This document shows, one piece after another, positions 52,168 to 62,120 of a stretch of DNA of 62,914 nucleotides. Position 1 is the stretch's first letter, and each line of letters begins with the position of its first letter. This DNA comes from Bacteroidales bacterium (GTDB taxonomy: Bacteria; Bacteroidota; Bacteroidia; Bacteroidales; JAIPAH01). The position numbers were made by a program, and so were the translations under genes. The notes under the pieces were generated by a model. That model did no database searches, was not told the origin of the DNA, and saw only the letters and a list, made by a program, of their open reading frames with translations. The DNA is taken from NCBI GenBank assembly GCA_021738485.1, contig JAIPBX010000004.1, forward strand, positions 1-62,914. Direction: 5' to 3'.

Positions 52168-53079
52168 TCAGGCATCTTCCTCTTCTTCATTTTCATCTTC
52201 CGGATCAAGATTCAGGGCATTTTTCAGGTACTCCAGCTCCCGGACTTCCTCCTGTTTATCTCTGTTTTCATAACCCATTTGTATATCCTCGATTAAGCGT
52301 TTGAGAATTTCAGGGTTGGTGGAGGGATAGAAAAACGCCCGGTTCATATCATGCTCCGATTGCCTCAAATAACGAACAATCTCCCGCCTGGTGAATATCG
52401 TTCCGCGGTAAACCGGGTTAATATAAAACTTTACTTCGCTGTTACGGGCTGCTTCCCCTGGAAAATCGGCGTCCATGTATGCCAGGATAAAATGCCGGGG
52501 AAGGGTAATCCCGTAAACGGGAATTCCAAGCGACTGCGCCAGGGCCATATAAAGCACACCCAGTGATAAAGCCGATCCTCGCTGCTTGTGGAAAAGATGA
52601 TCCACAAAATAACTCTTGATAAAATATTCAGGGCTTGTATTCCCTTTAAAGCGATGAACCTCATACAGGATATGATTTAAAACCCTAATCTTTTGCAAAG
52701 GGGTGAGCTGATCATGCAGCTCAAAGATCACATCTCTCCTGATGTGGTCAAATTCTTTATCGATCGTTTCTTTTTTCAGGTCTTTGAAAATATAACGATT
52801 GATAATCATATACCCCTCCCATATATCTTTATTCCCAAAGTTCGCCCATATGGTGAGTTGCTGATAGAGCTCTTCAAGCTGCAATTTATGAATGATATTC
52901 AGCAACCGGTTTTGTCGTAACTGGCTGTCACTTTTTCCCCATTCATCCTCCAGGTATGGAACGATCTCCGGTCCAAAAGAAACCATTTGCTGCCTGACTT
53001 GCACATAAACCTTTTCATCAGGCTCATCAAGCAAATCAATCAATGCCTTAATCTGGTTATGGCTTTGTTTTTCACTCAC
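52168..53079 (-). CDS. SirB1-like transglutaminase-fold protein
   Basis: A 303-residue soluble protein. The N-terminal half is helical, and the C-terminal half matches the transglutaminase-like SirB1 family. Its conserved stretch is KQRGSALSLGVLYMALAQSLGIPVYGITLPRHFILAY, corresponding to the family's GNPLSLSVLYL...GLPGHFL motif. As in other members there is no catalytic Cys in the loop (Ser/Gly instead), so it is probably not an active protease. The C-terminus is very acidic (DPEDENEEEEDA). Function in this phylum is unknown. The gene converges with purC; only a weak hairpin near 52155-52170 separates them. Confidence 0.8.
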   Translation of the reverse strand: MSEKQSHNQIKALIDLLDEPDEKVYVQVRQQMVSFGPEIVPYLEDEWGKSDSQLRQNRLLNIIHKLQLEELYQQLTIWANFGNKDIWEGYMIINRYIFKDLKKETIDKEFDHIRRDVIFELHDQLTPLQKIRVLNHILYEVHRFKGNTSPEYFIKSYFVDHLFHKQRGSALSLGVLYMALAQSLGIPVYGITLPRHFILAYMDADFPGEAARNSEVKFYINPVYRGTIFTRREIVRYLRQSEHDMNRAFFYPSTNPEILKRLIEDIQMGYENRDKQEEVRELEYLKNALNLDPEDENEEEEDA

Positions 53080-53114
53080 AACTTTTCCTTTTTGGAGTAC
53101 TTAACAAATGACTC

Positions 53115-53981
53115 TTAAAATTGTGCAAGTTTTGGCAAAAGAATACGGATCAACCGGTTGACGGTATCCTGATGTCTGTGACTATATTCTCCGCGGATAC
53201 GATTAGCGATAACGGCGCATATCGTCAGCGTTTTATGACCTAAAGATCTTCCCAATCCGTAGAGGGCTGAGGTCTCCATTTCGAAGTTGACGACTTTCTT
53301 TCCCTGAAACTCAAAGCGCTGCAATCTCTCATTTAAATCGGGATATGCCAGGGGCATGCGCAGCACCCTGCCCTGTGGGCCATAAAAGCCCGGTGCCGTA
53401 GCCGTAATCCCATGGCTAAACCCTTCTTCAAAAAGCTTCAACAGTTCCGGCGAAGCCTTAATAATGTTAGGATAAGCAAGACGCTCAGGCCATTGGGTTT
53501 GGCGGATAAGCTCCCGCTCCAGCTCTTCTTCATTAATTGCAGGAGCGTTATAAAAATTCATAAGTCCATCGAGGCCGAGACCATATTCTGAGGCTACAAA
53601 AGTATCTACCGCTATCTCTTGCTGCATAGCCCCCGAAGTGCCCAACCGTACCAGGTTCAAAGACTGCTTTTCGGCTTTTTCCTGCCTGGTATTAAAATCG
53701 ATATTCACCAAAGCATCCAGTTCATTGATGACAATATCCAGGTTATCGGTCCCCATTCCTGTGGACATTACAGATAGTTTTTTTCCGGCATAGGTGCCTG
53801 TGTGGGTAATTATCTCCCGGTTATGCTTTTGGTAATCTACTTTATCAAAAAAAGAAGAGATGGTTCCGACACGTCCCGGATCCCCTACAAGGATAATTGT
53901 ATCGGCAATCATTTCCGGTGTAAGACCAAGGTGATAAATGCTTCCATCGCTATTGAGTATCAATTCTGATTCTGCTATCAT
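53115..53981 (-). CDS. nucleoside phosphorylase, PNP/UDP family
   Basis: A 288-residue enzyme of the purine/uridine phosphorylase superfamily, splitting a nucleoside with phosphate into base and ribose-1-phosphate. The phosphate loop is ILVGDPGRVGTI, the active-site GTYAGKKLSVMSTGMGTDN follows, and FEMETSALYGLGRSLGH carries the ribose-binding Glu-Met-Glu. The sequence fits uridine phosphorylase-like members better than trimeric PNP, but substrate is not certain. It diverges from cinA. Confidence 0.9.
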   Translation of the reverse strand: MIAESELILNSDGSIYHLGLTPEMIADTIILVGDPGRVGTISSFFDKVDYQKHNREIITHTGTYAGKKLSVMSTGMGTDNLDIVINELDALVNIDFNTRQEKAEKQSLNLVRLGTSGAMQQEIAVDTFVASEYGLGLDGLMNFYNAPAINEEELERELIRQTQWPERLAYPNIIKASPELLKLFEEGFSHGITATAPGFYGPQGRVLRMPLAYPDLNERLQRFEFQGKKVVNFEMETSALYGLGRSLGHKTLTICAVIANRIRGEYSHRHQDTVNRLIRILLPKLAQF

Positions 53982-54007
53982 AAGAAATTGTTTTTATTAA
54001 TAGTTGC

Positions 54008-54035
54008 CAAAAATAGCCATTCCAAGACAAACAAA
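54008..54035 (-). promoter_or_regulatory. promoter of the nucleoside phosphorylase gene
   Basis: On the minus strand TTTG (54035-54032) precedes TATTTTTG (54015-54008) by 16 bases, slightly tighter than usual. It lies about 27 bases before the ATG at 53981. Confidence 0.5.
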
Positions 54036-54053
54036 AAAAACTATAAGATTGCT

Positions 54054-54061
54054 TAATTTTG
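54054..54061 (+). promoter_or_regulatory. -7 box of cinA
   Basis: TAATTTTG matches TAnnTTTG 17 bases before the cinA ATG. A recognisable -33 TTG is not seen, and the leader would be only about ten bases. Confidence 0.42.
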
Positions 54062-54077
54062 TTGGAAACAAGGGGCT

Positions 54078-55334
54078 ATGGTAAACAGCAAAGTTAAAAC
54101 AGAAATTATTAATATCGGTGATGAAATTTTAATTGGCCAGATAGTAAATACTAATGCGGCATGGATGGCTGATCAACTCAATCTGAATGGATTCAGCGTA
54201 GTACATATGGCTACCATTGCCGATACCAAAGAAGCGATTATCCAAGCGTTGAGGCAAGCTTCCGTAAGGGCTGATGTGGTATTGTTAACCGGTGGATTAG
54301 GACCTACGAAGGATGACATCACAAAGCAAACCCTGGCGGAATATTTCGGCACTAACCTCATAACCCATAAGAAAATCCTGCAGGAAGTAAAAGACTTTTT
54401 TGCCTCGCGGGGCCAATCGCTAACCCCGACAAACCGCCGCCAGGCTGATATTCCTGCCAATTGCATACCCTTGTCCAATCCTTATGGAACAGCTCCGGGA
54501 ATGTGGTTTGAAGAGCGGGGAAAAATTTACGCCTCCATGCCGGGTGTCCCTATCGAAATGAAAAATCTCTTAAGCCGGGAAATTATTCCACGCTTACGCG
54601 AAAAATATCAAACGGAGCATCTCGTCCACCAAACTATTATGACACATGGGCTGGGCGAATCCCATCTTTCGGATAATATCAGGGAATGGGAAGAGCAACT
54701 TCCGAATCACATCAAACTGGCTTACCTGCCAAGGCCGGGAATAGTAAGACTCCGGCTTTCGGCCGTGGGGAATGACAAAACAAAACTAAAGCAGGAGATC
54801 AACCAGGCAATTCATGACCTCCAGGCTTATATTCCCGATTTAATATATGGGTATGATGATATTACCCTTGAGGAAGTGACAGGCCAGCTATTGAGCCGGC
54901 AGAAAAAAACGGTGGCCACTGCCGAAAGCTGCACAGGAGGAGCCATAGCAGCACGTATTACCAGAATCCCCGGAAGCTCGGCTTACTTTCGGGGGAGTGT
55001 GGTCGCTTATGCCAACGATGTTAAAGAAAAACAGCTCGGCGTTCCACCTTCGTCCCTTAAGAATCATGGAGCCGTTAGCCAGCCGGTAGTGGAAGCAATG
55101 GCCGAAGGGGTGCGAAACAGGTTTAAAACAGATTATGCCTTAGCGACTTCTGGGATAGCTGGGCCCGAAGGAGGCACTAAAGAAAAACCCGTGGGGATGG
55201 TATGGATAGCCGTATCTTCCGGCGCACAAACAGTGGCTCGCGAATTTCATTTTGGGAATAATAGGGAACGTAACACCGAACTTTCAGTGCTCAGCGCTCT
55301 GAATATGCTTAGAAAAGAATTGATCGGAGATTAA
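54078..55334 (+). CDS. cinA: CinA family nicotinamide-nucleotide amidohydrolase
   Basis: A 418-residue two-domain CinA. The N-terminal molybdopterin-binding-like COG1058 domain (TEIINIGDEILIGQIVNTNAAWMADQL, LTGGLGPTKDDITKQ) has ADP-ribose pyrophosphatase activity in homologues. The C-terminal PncC-type domain (TVATAESCTGGAIAARITRIPGSSAYF, NDVKEKQLGV) deamidates NMN in NAD salvage. Both domains look intact and the length is normal. The last four bases overlap the convergent TonB receptor gene. Confidence 0.94.
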   Translation: MVNSKVKTEIINIGDEILIGQIVNTNAAWMADQLNLNGFSVVHMATIADTKEAIIQALRQASVRADVVLLTGGLGPTKDDITKQTLAEYFGTNLITHKKILQEVKDFFASRGQSLTPTNRRQADIPANCIPLSNPYGTAPGMWFEERGKIYASMPGVPIEMKNLLSREIIPRLREKYQTEHLVHQTIMTHGLGESHLSDNIREWEEQLPNHIKLAYLPRPGIVRLRLSAVGNDKTKLKQEINQAIHDLQAYIPDLIYGYDDITLEEVTGQLLSRQKKTVATAESCTGGAIAARITRIPGSSAYFRGSVVAYANDVKEKQLGVPPSSLKNHGAVSQPVVEAMAEGVRNRFKTDYALATSGIAGPEGGTKEKPVGMVWIAVSSGAQTVAREFHFGNNRERNTELSVLSALNMLRKELIGD

Positions 55335-57853
55335 ATCTCGATATTTAATTTCAGATTAATTCTCCTGGGCGTAAGATAGTTGGGCACAGCCAGCCGCCGG
55401 TTATTCACGTCGGTTACCCAGAAATAGGATATGGTATTTTTAAGATCCAGCAAGTTAAATACTTCAAGACTAACCCACATTGATTTGAAATTATTCAGGA
55501 AATTTCCGGCGGGCAAATCGGTCTGTTGACCCACGATTTGTTTTGAGAAGCCGATATCCACGCGCCGGTAGGATGGGAGGCGTATGTCATTTTTATAATC
55601 TTTTGTTCCGGGGATATTAACCGGCAGGCCTGTACCATAGAGCAGCCGCAGGTTCATTTTGTAGGTGGGATTCTTGGGCAGATAATCCTGGAAAAACATG
55701 CTGAAATTCACCCGCTGATCGGTAGGGCGGGGCCGGTATCCAATAGACTTCTGCTCTGTATAAGTCACTTCCTGGTCCTGGGTAGCTCCGGTAATTTCTT
55801 CTCCTGCCTCGTTGTACTTCACCGTATAAAAATCATTTTCAAGATTCTCACGGGTTTGCATCACCGAAAGACTGGCCCACGACTCCACCCCTTCGACAAA
55901 CTCGCCGTTGACTTTCAAATCAATCCCCGTGGAATACCCGCGGGACTGCCGATCGGCATAATACCGAATTCTAACGTTGTCAATCTCGTAAGGTATCAGA
56001 TTTTCAAGATGTTTGTAAAACACTTCCGATACAAATTTGAAAGGCCGTCCAAAGGCTCTGAAATTCCAGTCGCTGCCCAGTACAAAGTGGATGGATTTTT
56101 GAGAACGAATATCATGGTTGAGATCTCCCCGGATATTCCGCATCTCTTTATAAAACGGGGGCTGATAGTAATATCCCGTTGAAAAGCGAAACAAAACATC
56201 GTTTTGCCACATCGGTTTATAAGAAAACGTGGCCCTGGGCGACAATAAAAACTCATTATTAAAATCCCAGTAGCTTGCCCTCAACCCTGCTGTTAAAGAC
56301 ATCCTGGCACTATCCGAAGGGATATTCCATGTATCCTGAAAATAGCCATTGAAACGATTGGAGGTAACACTGTTGTCGGCTGTCAGCACCCGTTGCATCT
56401 CCAGCGGATGCTGGGATATATTCTCTCCTCCGATGTTGTAGGATGGGTAAGGGAGGGTATATCCTGCAGAATCGAGCAATGACCATTCCTTCATCTCATC
56501 GTTTACCGTTTCCTGCTGATAGTGAACACCCCACTCCATCTGATGTTTCGGTGTGCGAAAAGAGCCTTTGTGCTCTGCCGAAAAAACATCCACATCCAAA
56601 TAATTCCTGGCATGATTTAAATATCTTCCAACGCCCTCCTTTTCTATCACTTCCCCGAATTCCTCTTGTCCTAAGCCTGTTCCCAGCTTCCCGATCCAAT
56701 ATTCTCCCTCCACATCGTAATTGACATTTTCATTGGAATGATAGGCCGAGGTGATAAATTTCAGTTTCATCCCTTCAAAGGGCTTATAGCTGGCCGTTAC
56801 TCCCCCCATATAATTCAGGAAACGATCTTCTTCTTTTCCATCAAAAAATATTTGAAGGCGCAAAGCTCGTCTGAAAGTTCCAAAATCCGTAGTACGATTT
56901 TCAGGAATAAAACGGTAAATATTCCTGGAAACATTCCCCAGGAAAGAAAAATCCCACTGCTCATTAAGATCATAGCGTAACATGCCCTGCACATCCGTAA
57001 AAGAAGGTTGATACTGTCCTTCCGTTTGTAAAGTGTTCAGGATATATTGATTGGATTTTTGCCTGATCCCCAATAAATAAGAAAGGTTTTTAGTATCATT
57101 AATTCCTTCCACATGGAAAGAACCGCCCAGTAAGCTCATATCTGCCGAAGCCCCGAATTCCGTAGGATTCTTGTATGTAATATCCAAAACCGAGGACATT
57201 TTATCACCATATTTCGCATCAAATCCTCCTGCGGAAAAAAGTATCGAGGAAACCAAATCGCTGTTCAAAAAGCTTAATCCCTCCTGACGCCCTGAGCGCA
57301 CAAGAAAAGGCCTGTAAATGCGGATGTCATTCACGTAAATCAGGTTTTCGTCATAATTCCCTCCGCGTACCGAATACTGATTACTCAACTCATTTTGGGA
57401 GCTTACGCCGGGCATCGTTTTTACCAGTGATTCTACGGAGCTGTTCATGGTGGGAATCCTTTTCGTGGATTTCGGATCAATGGCACTGATCGTACTGCGG
57501 CGTGTACGTTTATCTTCTATCACCATCTCAGGAAGCAACGTTGAAGAAAGTTCCAGGGTAACATTGAGCTCTTTCTTTTCCCCGGGTTCTAAATCCAGTT
57601 TAATTCTTTTATTCTGATAACCGACAAAAGTAAAATTCAATTCCAGGTTATCCTTTGCCGGTAATTCTATGGAATAATACCCCTGCTTATCCGTAACTGC
57701 CCCTTCCGCGGAACCTGTCAGAGCAACATTCACTAACTCAATGGGTGTGCCGTCACGGCCTGTAACTCTTCCGGAAACCTCTGCTGTTTCCTGTTGGGAG
57801 AGCCCCAAAAAGGGAATCAAAACAAAAAAATAAGCTATGATATGCTGCTTCAT
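55331..57853 (-). CDS. TonB-dependent receptor with carboxypeptidase-regulatory-like domain
   Basis: An 840-residue outer-membrane receptor with a signal peptide (QHIIAYFFVLIPFLGLSQ) and an N-terminal carboxypeptidase-regulatory-like beta-sandwich (SGRVTGRDGTPIELVNVAL). A plug follows, containing PGVSSQNELSNQYSVRGGNYDENLIYVNDIRIYRP, and then a full beta-barrel ending ...RRINLKLNIEI. The barrel is complete. This TonB type transports unknown large solutes across the outer membrane. No SusD or uptake enzyme is adjacent. It is transcribed alone and ends inside the last four bases of cinA. Confidence 0.92.
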   Translation of the reverse strand: MKQHIIAYFFVLIPFLGLSQQETAEVSGRVTGRDGTPIELVNVALTGSAEGAVTDKQGYYSIELPAKDNLELNFTFVGYQNKRIKLDLEPGEKKELNVTLELSSTLLPEMVIEDKRTRRSTISAIDPKSTKRIPTMNSSVESLVKTMPGVSSQNELSNQYSVRGGNYDENLIYVNDIRIYRPFLVRSGRQEGLSFLNSDLVSSILFSAGGFDAKYGDKMSSVLDITYKNPTEFGASADMSLLGGSFHVEGINDTKNLSYLLGIRQKSNQYILNTLQTEGQYQPSFTDVQGMLRYDLNEQWDFSFLGNVSRNIYRFIPENRTTDFGTFRRALRLQIFFDGKEEDRFLNYMGGVTASYKPFEGMKLKFITSAYHSNENVNYDVEGEYWIGKLGTGLGQEEFGEVIEKEGVGRYLNHARNYLDVDVFSAEHKGSFRTPKHQMEWGVHYQQETVNDEMKEWSLLDSAGYTLPYPSYNIGGENISQHPLEMQRVLTADNSVTSNRFNGYFQDTWNIPSDSARMSLTAGLRASYWDFNNEFLLSPRATFSYKPMWQNDVLFRFSTGYYYQPPFYKEMRNIRGDLNHDIRSQKSIHFVLGSDWNFRAFGRPFKFVSEVFYKHLENLIPYEIDNVRIRYYADRQSRGYSTGIDLKVNGEFVEGVESWASLSVMQTRENLENDFYTVKYNEAGEEITGATQDQEVTYTEQKSIGYRPRPTDQRVNFSMFFQDYLPKNPTYKMNLRLLYGTGLPVNIPGTKDYKNDIRLPSYRRVDIGFSKQIVGQQTDLPAGNFLNNFKSMWVSLEVFNLLDLKNTISYFWVTDVNNRRLAVPNYLTPRRINLKLNIEI

Positions 57854-58011
57854 GAATAATACTTTCTCTGCCTCATTGGAATTTGTTCCGGTTCAAATCC
57901 TTTCCGTTTTTCCTGAATTACTCCTTCTCTTGTTTTTTTATTGAGAAGTGTATATTGTCGAAGGGGTAACGCATTTATCGGAACTTTATTTTGATTTAAA
58001 CCGGCCCCTAA

Positions 58012-58050
58012 TAAAAAATGCTGTTACCTTTTTGGTTAAGCAACAGCATT
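58012..58050 (-). terminator. rho-independent terminator of rpmB
   Basis: On the minus strand AATGCTGTT (58050-58042) pairs with AACAGCATT (58025-58017) across a 16-base loop and runs into a T-rich tail. It starts 22 bases after the L28 stop. Confidence 0.85.
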
Positions 58051-58072
58051 CAATGAGTTTTTTGTAAAGATT

Positions 58073-58312
58073 TTACTCAATCACAAATCCCTTTTTGCGG
58101 GCATCCTTTAAAACAGCGTAAATTCCTTTTTTATTGATTGTTCTCATCGCCTGGGTAGTGAGTCTAAGTGTTACCCAACGATTTTCCTCCGGTACAAAGA
58201 AACGACGCTTCTGCAGATTCGGATGAAATCTTCTTTTCGTCTTATGATTTGAGTGAGAAACGTGGTTTCCTGTTATTACTTTCTTCCCTGTTATTTGACA
58301 AACTTTCGACAT
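58073..58312 (-). CDS. rpmB: 50S ribosomal protein L28
   Basis: A 79-residue basic protein, full length for bL28: [27 protein letters not shown] is the signature, followed by [24 protein letters not shown]. It belongs to the large ribosomal subunit. The Cys pair of zinc-type L28 is not present (only one Cys). In many bacteria rpmB is followed by rpmG; here a terminator follows directly and rpmG is absent. Confidence 0.97.
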   Translation of the reverse strand: MSKVCQITGKKVITGNHVSHSNHKTKRRFHPNLQKRRFFVPEENRWVTLRLTTQAMRTINKKGIYAVLKDARKKGFVIE

Positions 58313-58426
58313 CGCTATAGTATTTTCTGATTACTACTTCAAAATGGACTGCAAAGAAAACTAAAATTTTCCGATTAAACAATAACCAAATTATCTTTCT
58401 TTGAATATTTTCATCCGAAAATCCCC

Positions 58427-58458
58427 TTGCTTTCTTACCCCGAATTTTTGCATCTTTG
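58427..58458 (+). promoter_or_regulatory. putative promoter of the CotH/lamin-tail gene
   Basis: TTG (58427-58429), a 21-base spacer and CATCTTTG (58451-58458; one mismatch to TAnnTTTG) lie about 23 bases before the ATG at 58481. The position argues for the 58481 start and against the ATG at 58427. Confidence 0.5.
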
Positions 58459-58480
58459 TAGGGAATATACCTATATCGTT

Positions 58481-61400
58481 ATGAATAAACCGTCGTTTTT
58501 AACAGCAGGAATCGGCCTTATTGTCGTACTAATGGTGAATAGTGTTGCCGCCCAAATTCAAATCAATGAGGTAAGTGCGCGAAATTATGAGGTTTATGAG
58601 GATGAATTCGGAAAATACGAGGACTGGATTGAAATGCATAATACTACCGACAGTATAGTTAACCTGGATGGATGGACAATTTCAGATCAGCAGGATGAAA
58701 AAAAGTTCACCTTTCCGGATTATAAAATGAATGCCGATGAACATCTGGTTATCCTGGCTTCAGACAGAAATCTGCGTCATGTAGTGGATCACTGGGAAAC
58801 CGCCGTAAATGCATATAACGACTGGAAGTATCTGCCTACGGTGGACTCTGTCCCACCGGGATGGATGAATCCCGATTATGTTGATTCCACCTGGCAGACA
58901 GGTTCCGGCGGATTCGGACGGGGTGACGGCGATGATAATACTGTATTGCCTGATTCTATTACCAAGGTATTTATACGGAAAAACTTTACTGTCAGCGACA
59001 CTTCGGCTATAGACGGAGCTTTCCTGCATGTGGACTATGATGATGCTTTTGTCGCCTACCTTAATGGGCAGGAACTGGCGCGGAATAATGTAGGCTGCCC
59101 CGGCGTCCCCATAGTAGGATATGATATTGCCGGGACGGTCCACGAAGCACAAATGTTTCAGGGAGGAGACCCCGAAGGTTTTCGCATAAAACAGGAAGAG
59201 CTGCTGCAAAAGTTAAATCCCGGCACGAATACACTTGCTATTACCGGCGTCAACGCATGGAATAATCACGGCAATTTCTCGCTGATACCTTTTCTTTCCC
59301 TCGCGATAAGAGATACCAGCCAATTTTTCCAACCCACACCGGACTGGTTCTCGGTGGCTCCTTACCATTTCCATACGAATTTTAAACTATCAGGGGAAGG
59401 GGAAGCCGTTTTTTTGTGGAACGAGGAAGGACATTTAACTGACTCACTGGATTATACAGATATCGTACAAACCGGACATTCTCTGGGACGCAGCAATAAC
59501 ATTCCTAACTCAATTCACTATTTCGATTCTCCTACACCGGGCGCTCCAAACCCAGCCGGAAAAAAGAATTACACTACTAAACCATATATCACCGTCGAAT
59601 CAGGTTTTTATGAAGAGCCTGTCGAAGTGCGGGTAATGAGCAACATGTTTGAGTCAACCGTACGCTATACCCTTGATGGTAGTCCTCCGACAAACGAATC
59701 TCCTGTCTATGAAGGGCCTTTAACCTTTGACTCAACGGTAGTGTTGCGGGCAAGGGCTTATGTTGAAGGCTACCTCGCGGGAGAAATCGCTACACGCACT
59801 TATCTTATCGGGGAAGATGTGGACTTGCCGGTGTTTTCCGTAAGTATGGACCCTCATCTGCTATGGGACGAGGAAGAGGGCATGTACGTGAAAGGAGATG
59901 ATGCAGAGCCTACGTTCCCTTATTATGGAGCAAATTTTTGGAATGATTGGGAGAGACCGGCCCATGTGGAATATTTTAACGATGAGCACGATAAAGTCAT
60001 GGGTCAGAAAGTGGGAATAAAAATCCACGGAAGTGTTTCCAGGGCTTATGACATGAAAAGCCTGCGGCTTAATGCCAGGGGCATTTACGGCCATTCAAGG
60101 ATGAAGTACAAATTTTTCCCCGGAAAAGAGGACCAAACCTACAAAAAGCTTATTCTGAGAAACTCCGGGCAGGACTTTAACAAAAGCCATTTCAGGGACG
60201 GGCTGATGAACAAAATGGTTCAAAACAAAACCCATATTGACAATATGGCCTACAAGCCCACTGTGGTGTTTTTAAACGGCCAGTACTGGGGCATACACAA
60301 TATGAGAGAGAAAATCGGGAAATGGTATGTGGGCGACAACCATCCGGAAGCAGACATTGAAAACCTGGACATGCTCTTTGATAATTTTAATGTGATCGAA
60401 GGGGATATTATTCATTACTGGCACATGATCGACTTCCTGGATCATACCATGATTTTCGATGAGCAGGCTTATGATTCGCTGCAACAGCTCCTGGATATTA
60501 AAAACTACACCGATTATTTTGCCTCGGAGATATACTACAGCAACCTTGACTGGCCCAACAACAACATAAAATACTGGCGTCCGAAAAGAGAAGCGGGGCG
60601 CTGGCGCTACATTATGTTCGACCTGGACCCGGGGATGGGCATGAATACCTCACCTTCCTTCAACATGCTGGACCGGGTGCTTCATGATAACTTCCCCTAT
60701 ACTGACAACCCAGATATTTTAAGAAAAATGTTACAGTATGAGGACTATGAGCATGATTTCATTAACCGCTTTGCCGATTTGCTGAACACCATTTTTAAAC
60801 CCGAAAATGTACAGCAAAGCATCGACAGCGTAGTGGCCTCCATAGAAGATGAAATGCCGCGCCATATGGAGAAATGGGATGGCAGCTTGTCAGTCTGGGA
60901 AAATAATATAAACTCTATAACAAACTTCGCGGACAACAGGGCGGAATTCCAGCGTCAGCATCTTATGCAGGAGTTTGACCTTAACGGGGAAATCACCCTT
61001 ACGGCTGAGGTGAAGCCCCAAGGCAGCGGCAAAGTAAGGATTTCTACCATAACCGCCTCAGAATATCCATGGTCAGGGATCTATTTCGATGGTTGTCCCG
61101 TACCTATCAAAGCCGAAGGGAAAGAAGGCTATATGTTCTCCCACTGGGAGCGCAACGACTTTATTACAGATACACTCACCAATGCCCATGAAATTGCTTT
61201 TGACACCTCGGCAACAGTGGTAGCCCATTTTGTTGAGGATACCACTTCCGGACCTGAGCGAAAAATCACGATAAGTGAAATCAATTACCGCTCGGCTGAT
61301 TCCCTGGATGCAGGGGATTGGGTAGAGCTGCACAATTATGGCAGCGATACTGTAAACCTCAGCAACTGGTTGTTGAAAAATGGCGAGGAGAGCCATGTCT

Positions 61401-62026
61401 ATGCCATACCTTTTGGCACCAAGCTCGCCCCCGAAGGCTATTTGGTGATTTCCAACAACCTGGATAAATTTCATTCGATTTACCCGGACGTTAACAACGT
61501 GATTGGCTCGTTTGATTTTGGATATGATAGTGATGGCGAAGCTATCAGGCTGTTTGATGCCAGCGAGGAGAAGTACCTTGACATGACCTACGATGATGAA
61601 GCTCCCTGGCCGGAAAATGTGTCCGGTACGGGGCGTACGCTGGAGTTATCGTCGCCCGGTGCTGACCTTAATGACGGCAGCAACTGGTTTGCCGGCTGCA
61701 TCGGAGGTTCGCCGGGAGGTCCCTACGAAGAGTGTGAGAAAGAACCCGGAGCCGTGGCAGCTCTGGAGGAGGAGCCTGAGCGGTCAGGATACAAGGTATA
61801 TCCTAATCCGGCCACAGAACGCCTGAATATTTTCGTTCCCATGAATCATTCCCGGTCACAATGCAGGCTCTTCGACCTTTATGGAAGAAAAATAAAGGAA
61901 AAGCAACGCCTGAATCCCGGAAATAACACCGTGGCGATTACCGGCCTCAAACCCGGTGTTTACATCCTGCAGGTCTTTTCGGATAAAGAAAAAGAAAAAG
62001 TGCAAAAGAAGGTGTTGGTGAAGTAA
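58481..62026 (+). CDS. CotH-kinase/lamin-tail surface protein with T9SS C-terminal sorting domain
   Basis: An 1181-residue secreted protein. The signal peptide (SFLTAGIGLIVVLMVNSVAAQ) is followed by a lamin-tail domain (about 30-110, INEVSARNYEVYEDEFGKYEDW) and a jelly-roll-like region. A chitobiase/hexosaminidase-type C-terminal module (about 380-460, VRYTLDGSPPTNESPVYEGP) and a CotH domain (about 490-830: IKIHGSVSRAYDMKSLRLNA, YIMFDLDPGMGMN) come next. A second lamin-tail (about 930-1040) and a type A T9SS sorting tail (about 1100-1181, YKVYPNPATERLNIF, LKPGVYILQVFSD) finish it. CotH enzymes in other systems are protein kinases; the Asp pair in FDLDPG is compatible, but activity here is unproven. 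It sits alone and a hairpin-rich region follows. Confidence 0.9.
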   Translation: MNKPSFLTAGIGLIVVLMVNSVAAQIQINEVSARNYEVYEDEFGKYEDWIEMHNTTDSIVNLDGWTISDQQDEKKFTFPDYKMNADEHLVILASDRNLRHVVDHWETAVNAYNDWKYLPTVDSVPPGWMNPDYVDSTWQTGSGGFGRGDGDDNTVLPDSITKVFIRKNFTVSDTSAIDGAFLHVDYDDAFVAYLNGQELARNNVGCPGVPIVGYDIAGTVHEAQMFQGGDPEGFRIKQEELLQKLNPGTNTLAITGVNAWNNHGNFSLIPFLSLAIRDTSQFFQPTPDWFSVAPYHFHTNFKLSGEGEAVFLWNEEGHLTDSLDYTDIVQTGHSLGRSNNIPNSIHYFDSPTPGAPNPAGKKNYTTKPYITVESGFYEEPVEVRVMSNMFESTVRYTLDGSPPTNESPVYEGPLTFDSTVVLRARAYVEGYLAGEIATRTYLIGEDVDLPVFSVSMDPHLLWDEEEGMYVKGDDAEPTFPYYGANFWNDWERPAHVEYFNDEHDKVMGQKVGIKIHGSVSRAYDMKSLRLNARGIYGHSRMKYKFFPGKEDQTYKKLILRNSGQDFNKSHFRDGLMNKMVQNKTHIDNMAYKPTVVFLNGQYWGIHNMREKIGKWYVGDNHPEADIENLDMLFDNFNVIEGDIIHYWHMIDFLDHTMIFDEQAYDSLQQLLDIKNYTDYFASEIYYSNLDWPNNNIKYWRPKREAGRWRYIMFDLDPGMGMNTSPSFNMLDRVLHDNFPYTDNPDILRKMLQYEDYEHDFINRFADLLNTIFKPENVQQSIDSVVASIEDEMPRHMEKWDGSLSVWENNINSITNFADNRAEFQRQHLMQEFDLNGEITLTAEVKPQGSGKVRISTITASEYPWSGIYFDGCPVPIKAEGKEGYMFSHWERNDFITDTLTNAHEIAFDTSATVVAHFVEDTTSGPERKITISEINYRSADSLDAGDWVELHNYGSDTVNLSNWLLKNGEESHVYAIPFGTKLAPEGYLVISNNLDKFHSIYPDVNNVIGSFDFGYDSDGEAIRLFDASEEKYLDMTYDDEAPWPENVSGTGRTLELSSPGADLNDGSNWFAGCIGGSPGGPYEECEKEPGAVAALEEEPERSGYKVYPNPATERLNIFVPMNHSRSQCRLFDLYGRKIKEKQRLNPGNNTVAITGLKPGVYILQVFSDKEKEKVQKKVLVK

Positions 62027-62057
62027 GGTGTATATAACATCCAGGAATTGTAGCGAT

Positions 62058-62087
62058 GTTGGTCAAAGCGAAGACGCTTTGACTAAC
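62058..62087 (+). repeat. hairpin A, 13-bp stem with AAGA loop
   Basis: GTTGGTCAAAGCG pairs with CGCTTTGACTAAC (one G-T) around the loop AAGA. It starts 31 bases after the CotH-protein stop and may end that transcript, though no T run follows. Confidence 0.75.
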
Positions 62088-62120
62088 CTCTCTAACGTTG
62101 ATTGTACAGCCTAATCGTTA

